Of a stretch of DNA of 64,000 nucleotides, positions 1 to 8,660 are shown piece after piece. The position numbers were made by a program, and so were the translations under genes. The stretch comes from Zeugodacus cucurbitae. Taxonomy: Eukaryota > Arthropoda > Insecta > Diptera > Tephritidae. The stretch covers positions 3,762,501 through 3,826,500 of the forward strand of contig NC_071672.1 of the NCBI RefSeq assembly GCF_028554725.1, read 5' to 3'. The number at the start of each line of letters is the position of its first letter. Within the stretch, counting starts at the first letter, position 1. The notes beneath the pieces are model-generated. The model saw only the letters and a program-made list of their open reading frames with translations, was not told the DNA's origin and made no database searches.

Positions 1-266
1 GTATTTATATGAAAATTAATTAGTACTTATATGAAAATTATTTACTTGTATGAATTCATAAACTTAGTATCTATATGAAAATTTTTTACTTGTATGAATT
101 CATAAACTTAGTACCTAGTTATATGAAAATTATTTAGTATTTATATGAAAATTATTTACTTGTATGAATTCGTACAATAAGTATTAATATGAAAATTATT
201 TACTTGTATGAATTCATACAATTAGTATTTATATGAAAATAAATTAGTACTTATATGCAAATATAT
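1..266. repeat. IGS short tandem repeats (44-bp class)
   Basis: Alternating modules recur: one like agtatttatatgaaaatta and one like acttgtatgaattcataca, together about 44 bp. The same modules fill 38990-39861 and 45119-45545, both upstream of an 18S gene in the transcribed direction, so this is rDNA intergenic spacer. The second module contains a perfect 16-bp palindrome, tgtatgaattcataca, built around an EcoRI site. Repeats like these often act as spacer enhancers or spacer promoters in insect rDNA; that role is inference here. No gene is seen. Confidence 0.85.
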
Positions 267-270
267 CACC

Positions 271-301
271 ATGTGGTTTCGGCTCTTTAATTAGAGGGAC
301 A
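271..301 (-). other. 28S-derived R1 'decoy' target, 3' half
   Basis: On the minus strand this reads TGTCCCT, an altered segment, then GAAACCACA. It parallels the sequence just downstream of the R1 site in real 28S (13051-13081). It continues the 28S-like block at 5056-5170 on the other side of R1-E. The last 13 bases (289-301, aattagagggaca) are repeated at 5056-5068 as the target duplication. Beyond the GAAACCACA end the sequence is ordinary IGS, so only about 31 bp of 28S similarity lies on this side. Confidence 0.8.
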
Positions 302-756
302 TCTAAAGCCAATATTAACGTGAGTACCTGCCGACGACGGCCTTACCTCACGGTGCTCAAAAGCACAGCGGATCAAATCAATGCGATGATCAGCGCCCCG
401 AAAAATTCAATGCATTATTCAGTACCAATTGGCGTGTGGAATGGACACACTAACCACCTTGGTGAGGTTCGAGGCCTATCTAAAACCTCTGCCGTACTTT
501 GGGTCCGGCACCCGGTTGCAATGCAACTCCACATTGAGTGACAAATATCACTCTCCCCGCATTCGGGTATTAAACCACAACCACCACGATACTCCCCGAG
601 GGGCCAGTCCGCATGAGTAGGTTGGAGCGAACTCCAAGGGCTCCTACTCCCCGTGGTACCAGAATTAAGTCTCCGGTCAGACCTCGTAGTTGAAACTACT
701 ACCAGTTGAGCTATCATACTGCTCCGGACTGGTGACCATTTAAGTTGATGGTATAA

Positions 757-3700
757 AAATTATACCTCCTCCACCCGATTTTCAACTAATTGCCAACGCC
801 GACTGAACAAAACACGTGCAAACCTATTATACGACCCTAAATGTTCGGCATTCCGACTATCCGAGAGCACACCACTAACATCTAGCTGTCCATCAGTCCA
901 GCTAATCCCCATACCCCCAAGATCCCTAATGTCCGAGTACATCGGGCATTCCGCTATGATATGCATAAAGTCCTCAGAGTGTGCCCCACATATACACTCC
1001 GGACTTCCGGAAAGGTTCCTTTCATGCAAAAATGCATTCAAAGGTCCATGCCCGGTAAGCAAGAAACCCAGACTCATACAGAATCTGAAGTCTGGGTTTT
1101 CCTCTACAAACCTAACATCCCGAATGTACTCGTAGGTCACCCGACCGTTAGGGCTATTGTCCCAACGGTCTTGCCACCTACTCCTAACACTATCACCTTT
1201 TGCTCCTTAGATAGCCCTCCCTCGCAACATCCTCATCAGAAACCCAATTTGACAGCAATGAGACACTTAAGCCTCTTCTTAACCTAAATGCAACAGCACG
1301 CTGTATAACAATCAGGTCAAGAGGAGGCGCACCTAAGAACACCTGCAACGCATCTGTAGAAATTGTGCGACATACAGGCAAACAGGCAAGCATCAAACAA
1401 CGTTGTATGGAAAGAAGTTTTTGGCGACCCCTGACCTTTGATGCTAATTCCCACCATATGTGGCACAGGCCACAAATAAGCCGCTATATATAGTGCGAAC
1501 CGCACGACGTCCGAGACCCCAATCACTCCTTAACACGCGTTTGATCTTGCCGGCAATTCCTAACAATCACTCCTCCACGTAAACCAAGTGAGGGTTGAAA
1601 CACATCCTTTCGCCGATGGTCAATCCCAGATAGTTGACTTGCGTCACATACCTGATATTGACCCCATTCATTCGGACAATCGGTGGACGAGCCGATGACA
1701 GTATGCCTTTCAAGAGCATTGTCACCGTCTTGTCAACCGATACGTCAACCCCCACACCTATACCCCAATTGTGAACAATTTCTAACAATCGTTCACCCTT
1801 CCGCTCTAACTCCAACCGTGAACGACCTTCAACTAGGAGAAGAAGATCGTCTGCGTATGCGCAACAACTACAAAGTGTCTCAAGTTGGCCAAGCAGAGAG
1901 TCCATCATTAGGTTCCATATACATGGACCACAGATGGATCCCTGTGGGCAGCCCCGTTCTACCCCAATGTCCACGCTACCATTCATTCCAACGATAGAGG
2001 CTTTTCTGTCCGAAAAGTAGCTTTGCCAGAGACTAATTTCCGGACAGCCAAGTTCCTCCAATCGTTGAATCACCGAGGAATATGCCGAGGACATATTTGT
2101 TGGTATTCTCCCTAACGGCCCTCTGGACATAAAACCAAGCATCCTCTACGCTGCGTCCTTTCCTGAAACTGTACTGCCTAGCCGACCGCAGATCCCGCGT
2201 TAGCTCCTGAAGCCGTTCCACCATAACCCTCTCCAGTACTTTACCAAGCACTGGAAGAAGACTGATGCCCCGATAAGATCGTGGATCACTCCTAATCTTA
2301 TCAGGTGACTTCAGGAGAGGAACAACCCTAGCACTTTTCCACTCACGTGGAAAAAACCCCTAATAAAAGCACTTATCGTAAATGACCTCCAAGTATTCCG
2401 GAATGAACTTCCACAAGCTTTTGCACAACTCTCCGTTCAAACCATCAAGACCTGGGGACCGTTTAGACCTAACCAGGCTAAAGGCATATCCCAACTCCCC
2501 ATCATCAAGTGGAGGAACAAGTACCTCTTGTGCAAGAGGTGCCAGCTCCTCAGCCCTAGGAAAGAACGCTCCTAACAGAACCCCTGCACACTCACTCCAT
2601 GTTGATAACACATTGTCATCAACACGAAGAGAAGTGATGTCCTCCCTCCTACGACCCCTACAAATCCTTAAGACCTGACCCCAGGGGTCATCCCTATGCT
2701 CATTGACGAACCCCTCCATTCCTCTTCTTTGATTTTTATAAGCATGGCCTCATACTCATGCATCGCACAACTGAAATCGTTCCTAATCTGGGCCAACCTA
2801 TCCGAATTTGACCGCCGAGCGCGTTGAAACTTCCGTCTTAATAGTGCGTCCACCACTTTATTTTCCTAACCCTAAAATCCTTATATTTCTTCAACAACCT
2901 ATCGTTCACTCCCCAGACCAATTCGTACAACCGAGCAATTTGCTCGTCCACCCCCAGATTTTCAAACTCACTAAGCGGTATATCGAATACCGCTTCCCTA
3001 ACACACTGTCCATATTGGTTCAAGTCGATACCAGAGGTACGCCATCGCCGCAATGGACTTACATACGTCGAGGGAGGGGAATTAGGAGTAACCATAATTT
3101 TAATCAAATTATGATCGCTCAATCCCCACCCTCCACTAATCTCCCACCTAAAACTGAACGCCCTATTTGCTGCCTCATTGATCAAGGACACGTCAATGTC
3201 GCTCCCCCCTCTAGGACCATCAAATGTGTACCCCTCGCTTGACTCATTTAGGATGTGGAGACTGTTAGCAGCCATCCATTCGCTTAATGCCCGACCCCGA
3301 ATGTGGCTCCGATATCTGTACGCCCATCGAGAAAACTTGCTAAACCACATGGAGGACGTGGCATTCGCATCCATCCCTAGGATAAATGGGCTACCACTCG
3401 CAAGTAGTAGTAGCTTATCCATGTATCGCAGATAAGGCTCTATAGGTTCCATAAACTTACAATACATACTAGCAGCAATCAGCCTACCGAACCCCCCCTC
3501 TACAGAAACACATACACCCTCTTGTGACGAATCCAAAACTATGCAGTCATAGCTTGGGTCAGTCACAACTATTGCAGCAGTACACCCAAGGTCCGTGAAG
3601 ACCCTGAAACCCCCAGGAAGACCACTTACCATTCCAAAATTGGTGGCGTATGGCTCCTGGAGTAAGGCGATGCTGCATCCACTATCTAAAATACAACGCC

Positions 3701-3758
3701 CTAACTCACACATGACGGCGTAGGACCTCTAAAAATTTAATTGTAAAATACCCCCCAT
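757..3758 (-). pseudogene. R1-E ORF2 remnant (endonuclease-reverse transcriptase)
   Basis: In life this protein nicks 28S DNA and copies R1 RNA at the nick. Pieces in different frames can be followed. The APE-type endonuclease (2838-3713) keeps IALLQEPY, GMDANA and GLSDHN. RT pieces follow: LLGAFFPRAEE and SKRSPGLDGLN (2360-2719), FRKGRSVEDAW (2033-2251), and GCPQGSICGP plus CAYADDLLLL (1567-2142). A C-terminal zinc motif, CICGAHSEDFMHIIAEC, lies in 760-1140. The start overlaps the ORF1 stop as TAATG. An in-frame TAG follows eight codons later, where copy D has LNCQGSY. Many indels make it a clear pseudogene. Confidence 0.88.
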
Positions 3759-4635
3759 TAGTGTCTAGCTAGGGCACGCTCGACAATGCCGCAGTAGACT
3801 GGGCAAGCAGCTGACATCATATGATGCCCTGATGGTTTGCCCTTGAAATCGCAGTTGCGACAATGCAGTGCATTGAACTGCACGAACACGGAAGGAGAAC
3901 CACCTGATGTAACACCTTCCCGCACAAATTTGGCATTATTTGCCACTTTCTCCCTTTCCACAACAGAGCGGGTGCGGATGACCACACCACCACTCTTAAT
4001 GGGTTTCACCTCGTGTACACGTACACCGAGGGAAGGTCCCACCTCCTTAACTACTTTGTTTATAACTTCCTTGGAGGAAGCTACAGGAGCCTTACTCCTT
4101 ACTACGACCGACCAGGTCTCAACTGCCTTTGGCAGCGTTGGCGCTATTGCCTCCAGCACGGGTGCTGGAGGGGCAGGCGCCGAAGAACCAGGAGCAGTCC
4201 TTGCTCCACCTGAAGAGACGGATGGTCCCCCACGACAGCTGTTACAGCTTTCATTGCTGCAGCATTCCCGACAGCGTTACCCCCAACTACGGACCCTTTC
4301 CGTGCCTCAAAAACTCCCTCCCCTACTCCACTAACCTTCTTTTTACCACCTACGACATCTTTAGCGGCGCCCTTACTCCCGGCTGCTTTCTTGGGGTTGA
4401 CCACTGCTTCTGTCATTCCCTCTCTCCCTGCTTCACTTCCGCATTCTCCTTCGCTTCCGCTATCGTCAGACTTCACCAGCGGTGGTGAGCCGACCCGCTC
4501 TTTCCTGCGCTTGGGTGGCCTCGGACGTGGTCCCATACCATCCGTCGTGGATAAAAACCCGACCGTTGCGGGCTCGGAATCCTCGCCCTCCGCACGCGCC
4601 TTGGCTCCTTTCCTCCGTGGTGGAGCCATATCCAC
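3758..4635 (-). pseudogene. R1-E ORF1 remnant (Gag-like, zinc knuckle)
   Basis: ORF1 of R1 is an RNA-binding nucleocapsid-like protein. The N-terminal piece (4144-4635) begins MDMAPPRRKGAKARAEGED and is basic and low-complexity, like the other copies. The C-terminal piece (3758-4159) has VVVRSKAPVASSKEV, the VHEVKPI segment and the last zinc knuckle, HCRNCDFKGKPSGH. The central RNA-binding part and the first two CCHC knuckles seen in copies A, B and C are missing by internal deletion, and the two pieces are in different frames. It is not functional. Confidence 0.82.
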
Positions 4636-5055
4636 CTACACTGGCTGGTACTCTCTTGTACCTGCACCAATAACACCACAGAGAACAAACACTCGCGATT
4701 AGTACAACACAAAGCGCTAAAAGTACACTTCCACTACCTGCACTGCACAAAGGTTTGTTAATGGCAGATGCCACTATACCCGCACTGCTGGGAAATCCCA
4801 CACTTTGTTCACTAACACACACAAGTTAATGGCTTAAGCCGCTATCCGCACACACTTTGGGAATACACACGATGTGTATAATCCCTCACGTACCTGCTTA
4901 CTGTGTCTATTTTCACAACAGGCTACCGAAAAACCGGAAAAACCGAAAAATTCTTTCGCTTCAGAAACACTGAAAATCACTTTAAAAATCGCTTTTAAAT
5001 ACTCGCAATGATGCGCAAACGCGTCCGTTCACTTCGAGGTTCTACAAACAACTCC

Positions 5056-5170
5056 AATTAGAGGGACAGTAGGAATCTCCTTAATTCCTTCATGCGCGTC
5101 ACTAATACGATGACGATGCATTTGGCTACGTAAATATATTCATTTTTATGTCCGCCGTTTAACCAAACTT
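5056..5170 (-). other. 28S-derived R1 'decoy' target, 5' half (degenerate 28S fragment in IGS)
   Basis: Positions 5067-5168 align without gaps to the real 28S at 32482-32583. My hand count is 83 matches in 102. The block covers the R1 site, the R2 site (degenerate here, TTACG/TAGCC) and ends near the GGCGG of the following 28S segment. Together with 271-301 it makes a ~135-bp 28S fragment embedded in the spacer and split by R1-E exactly at the R1 position. It carries the cactaatacgatgacg variant also present in unit 1 28S, whereas unit 2 has cactaattggatgacg. Confidence 0.85.
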
Positions 5171-5186
5171 AGTTTTTTTTATATGC

Positions 5187-5243
5187 AAATATATGTGGTT
5201 TCGGCTCTTTATATGTGGTTTCGCCTCTTTAATTAGAGGGACA
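5187..5243 (-). other. Second decoy R1 target, 3' half, with internal duplication
   Basis: The plus strand has atatgtggtttcggctcttt followed at once by a near copy and then aattagagggaca, directly abutting the 3' end of R1-F. The sequence before it (gtttaaccaaacttag, 5159-5174) recurs at 6151-6166 on the far side of R1-F (gtttaaccaaacatag). Decoys therefore seem to be tandem IGS repeats, each occupied by an R1. Confidence 0.7.
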
Positions 5244-6151
5244 ACGTCCGGTGTATTTTTGCGTGAGTACCTGCCGATGACGGCCTTACCTCACGGTGCT
5301 CCGAAGCACAGCGGATCAATAAAATGTGATGATCAGCGCCCCGAAAAATGCAATGCATTATTCAGTACCAATTGGCGTGTGAAATGGACACACTAACCAC
5401 CTTGGTGGGGTTCGAGGCCTATCTAAAACCTCTGCCGTACTTTGGGTCCGGCACCCGATTGCAATGCAACTCCACATTGAGTGACAAATATCACTCTCCG
5501 CGCATTCGGGTATTAAACCACAACCACCACGATACTCCCCGAGGCGCCAGTCCGCACGAGTAGGTTGGAGCGAACTCCAAAGGCTCCTACTCCCCGTGGT
5601 ACCAGAATTAAGTCTCCGGTCAGACCTCGTAGTTGAAACTACTACCAGTTGAGCTTCCATACTGCTCTGGACTGGTGACCAGGGGTTGGACCCCATTCTC
5701 TCATCCAATACAAACCTCATTCACACAAAGAAACTATACTTAGTTTCCAGCTAATTGTCTTCGCCGCTTAAACACCTCACGCGCAAACACACCAAATAAT
5801 TCTAATCGTTCGGCATCCCAACTAGTGGAGATCACACCACTAACATCTAACCGTCCATAAGTCCAACTAATCCCCATACCCCCAAGGTCCCTAATGTCCG
5901 AGTACATCGGGCATTCAGCAATAACATGCACCCAATCCTCAACAAGCGCCCCACACATACATTCCATTCCATCAGAGAGGTGCCTCTGATGCAAAAAAGC
6001 ATTCAAAGGCCCATGCCCCGTAAATAGGAAACCCAGACTCAGACAGAATCTGAAATCTGGGTTTTCCCCAACAAACCCAACATCCCGAATGTACTCATAA
6101 GTCACACGGCCGTTAGGACTATTATCCCAACGGTCTTGCCACCTACTCCTA
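5244..6151 (-). mobile_element. R1: R1 copy F, 5'-truncated
   Basis: Only the 3' UTR and the C-terminal ~140 codons of ORF2 remain. The left border follows aattagagggaca of a decoy. The right border is abrupt, after the codons for RSRWQDRWDNSPNG, and runs into cgtttaaccaaac, which is the far end of a decoy. So the 5' truncation is accompanied by loss of most of the decoy's 5' half. Protein and UTR match copy B (50197-58886) better than the other copies. A 5' truncation during target-primed reverse transcription is the ordinary explanation. Confidence 0.85.
5740..6151 (-). pseudogene. R1-F ORF2 C-terminal fragment
   Basis: About 130 codons of the region after the RT domain are open. They include YEYIRDVGFVGENPDFRFC, FTGHGPLNAFLHQ and the zinc-binding CMCGALVEDWVHVIAEC (C-x-C, H, C), which in R1-clade proteins contributes to nucleic-acid binding. 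The stop corresponds to that of copy B (50686). No RT or endonuclease sequence is present, so this is a dead 3' fragment. Confidence 0.85.
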
Positions 6152-6164
6152 ACCCGTTTAACCA

Positions 6165-6795
6165 AACATAGTTTTTATATTATACAATAATCCATTATAT
6201 TAATTTTTGTATACTTCAATTGCTTTTCAGTATATTGTAAAAGTCGTTTGATAACTTTGCGTTCAAAGCTGTAGCTTTATGTTAAGATTCTCTCTAACAA
6301 CTATACACTATACCATTATATATTAATTTTTGTACATTTCAATTGTTTTTCAGTATATTGTAATAGTCGTTTGATAACAATCTATAACACTACCTTATGT
6401 TCTCAATGAATAATGAGAAATAAAGTACTTTGCGTTCAAAAATCTGTATATTTATGTTAAGATTCTCTCTAACAACTATACAATATACCATTATCTATTA
6501 ATTTTTGTATATTTCAATTGTTTTTCAGTATATTGTAATAGTCGTTTGATAACAATCTATAACACTACCTTATGTTCTCAATGAATATTAAGAAATAAAG
6601 TACTTTGCGTTCAAAAATCTGTATCTTTATGTTAAGATTCTCTCTAACAACTATACAATATACCATTATATATTAATTTTTGTATATTTCAATTGTTTTT
6701 CAGTATATTGTAATAGTCGTTTGATAACAATCTATAACACTACCTTATGTTCTCAATGAATATTGAGAAAATAAAGTACTTCGCGTTCAAAAAAA
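6165..6795. repeat. 175-bp tandem satellite, about 3.5 copies
   Basis: The string gtttgataac starts at 6246, 6369, 6544 and 6719. The last two intervals are 175 bp; the first is shorter (123 bp) because one copy lacks about 52 bp. Each full unit contains tctcaatgaatattgaga (an imperfect palindrome), tttgcgttcaaa and ttctctctaacaactataca. It is very AT-rich and not coding. It lies in the spacer between R1-F and the Helitron; I do not recognise it from elsewhere. Confidence 0.88.
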
Positions 6796-6900
6796 AAATG
6801 TTTTCTTATATTCAATTAATTTATGAAAATTCTTAAAAAACTGTTAAAAATAATATATATATAACAAGTATGTTAATATAACATAAATACATATATTATA
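6796..6900. other. AT-rich spacer, nothing recognised
   Basis: A short AT-rich stretch with a poly-A run and (AT)n, between the satellite and the Helitron 3' end. No gene, RNA or repeat structure is evident. Confidence 0.5.
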
Positions 6901-8660
6901 CTAGCTGACCCGGCGAACTTCGCCCCGCCCAATTTTTATTTGAAATAGTTAAAACGCTTTTGAACTCTGTTCAAGGCCATTTATTTGTATGGAATGTTAA
7001 TATATTCAGGGAATAACGTCTCTGATCAGTATAAAAATTTTTGGCGAAGTTCGTTCTTTGTTTTGTTGTGTAGCGTGTAGACAAATAAAGAAGATGGCTC
7101 TCCAACACGCTAACATGACACATACATACCTATGTATGTACATATGAAACTGTAAAATTTTGAACTTAAACGATAAATCGGTTTGAATCATTCGAATTCT
7201 CAGAACGTACATTTCCTCACTTTTAGATTTGCTGTGTTGTAGTAAACTATTCACTACAGTGAAATTATTATTTATGAATAAAGACGGAAACCTTAGTATA
7301 TACATATCTGGTATAAAAATCCACGGGATTGAGATTTGAACTTGAGGTCAAAATTTTTAAAATTATTGATAAAAATTTTCGTAGAGTTGATAATTGGCAC
7401 AAATTTTCATAAAATTTGTTTTAACAAATAAGTTAATTACAAAATTGTTAATTGATAACATGTAACATTTAATTTTATAATCTTAGGAAAGATAATTCTT
7501 AATTTTTAATAGTAGTATTTATTTTTTTGAATTATAAACATTTTAATTTAACTTAGCACTAATTGGTGCACAATATTTTTGGTTAACCTGTCTCGAGCTA
7601 ACACAAATAGATTTGATGGTTTTCCCACACGTGATCATGCAACATATAATTGCCCATGGGAAAAACATGGATTATCCAAATCTAACCCACAAATGGACAT
7701 TGTTTGGCCTTGAGACTTATTAATGGACATGGCAAAAGCTAAACGAATAGGAAACTGTAGTCTGTGCATTATTGAGGTTCGATTTTTTTTTTTCAAAATA
7801 AGATTTAATAAATAAAATTAAAAGCAAGCTAATAATACTTACTTTTATTTAATTCGTTTAAAGAGTTTTAAATAATAAAAAGAAAGCAAAGCGTTTAATA
7901 AATGGTAAATTTTAAACACACGTTTTACGTTTAATAAATTTTAGCTAAAATAAACGTTTGGACTTTTAATATAACAGCATCTGCTTCTATAGCGCCATCT
8001 AGCCTAATACAGCGCACTTATTCAATACTTACTACTTAGCTAAGATTTTATTTAGGCACAACTTAAGTATGGACTGTGAAACCGGGCATTAGCCATACAA
8101 AATTCTATACCTAAATGCAAATAAATTAAATTTTCTTTTTGCATTTAGGAAATACATGCAGAAATCAACTCTGCGATTTCCTAAATTCCTCTGAAATCTC
8201 CCAAATTCGAGAAAGATTTACTGGAAAAGAGTGGCAGCATTGCTTATTTGTCTGACCATACATATGTACATAACTTTATTTATTTCACGGATTGTATGTG
8301 ATTTTTTCTTAAATTTAGAATATTGGATAATATATAAACTTCAAACAACGCATTTTCATTTTTTAATGTTTTTAGCAAGTGGCAGCTTTTGTTATGACAG
8401 CCTAAATCCATGAAAATTTAGAAAGAAATGTAGCGCCATCTACTGTAACATAGCGCACTTAGCGCCACCAACTGGTGGATAGCTTTGCTAATAATAAACA
8501 AATAATTTGCAATATATAAATAATGCGACTATAAGGAGAGTTATAAACTATCCTATCTTTCAAGTTGGACCAAACTGCACACAGTGTTAAAAATTTCATT
8601 AAAATCGGTTCAGTAGTTTAGGAGTCCATCGAAAACAAACAACGTGATACGTGATTTTTA
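6901..8660 (-). mobile_element. Decayed Helitron (rolling-circle transposon)
   Basis: On the minus strand the right part begins TATAAAAATCACGTATCACG and continues into GATGGACTCCTAAACTACTG, a 5' terminus I recognise from insect Helitrons. The left end is CGCCGGGTCAGCTAG followed by T, fitting the CTRR 3' terminus and A/T target rule. The interior keeps the end of a Pif1-type helicase (7548-7769); no Rep domain is visible, and 1.76 kb is far short of an autonomous element. The interior outside the helicase is AT-rich, with repeated tagcgccatct motifs near 7990 and 8431. The exact 5' TC may have been disturbed by the adjoining RTE element. Confidence 0.75.
7548..7769 (-). pseudogene. Helitron Pif1-like helicase, C-terminal remnant
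   Basis: Reading the minus strand from 7769 gives 73 codons plus stop. They contain PIRLAFAMSINKSQGQTM, then HGQLYVA, a stop, and SRVGKPSNLFVLA. These are the last helicase motifs of the Pif1 family as found in Helitron transposases, where the normal text is VALSRV or VACSRV. The in-frame TGA stands where a Cys (TGC or TGT) is expected. There is no upstream helicase or replication-initiator domain. The identity is from motif recognition and is strong; function is excluded. Confidence 0.85.

Larger units (their letters stand above)
302..5055 (-). mobile_element. R1: R1 non-LTR retrotransposon, copy E (IGS-inserted, inactive)
   Basis: An R1-family element with 5' UTR (about 4636-5055), ORF1, ORF2 and a conserved 3' UTR (302-756). 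It is flanked by a 13-bp direct repeat, aattagagggaca, at 289-301 and 5056-5068, so the borders are firm. The target is a degenerate 28S fragment in the spacer, cut at the same position as in real 28S. ORF1, 5' UTR and RT variants (for example VDIGVERGCPQGS) group it with copy A at 45584-50183, apart from copies C/D and B/F. Both ORFs are broken by stops, frameshifts and deletions. The 3' terminus (tctaaagccaatattaacg on the plus strand) differs from that of C and A. Confidence 0.9.

Noticed and set aside
320..620. Plus-strand open frames in R1 3' UTRs (also 5348-5563, 26258-26539, 45575-45853, 50292-50507)
   Set aside because: They are antisense to R1 and explained by repeated copies of one UTR; no start context or domain.
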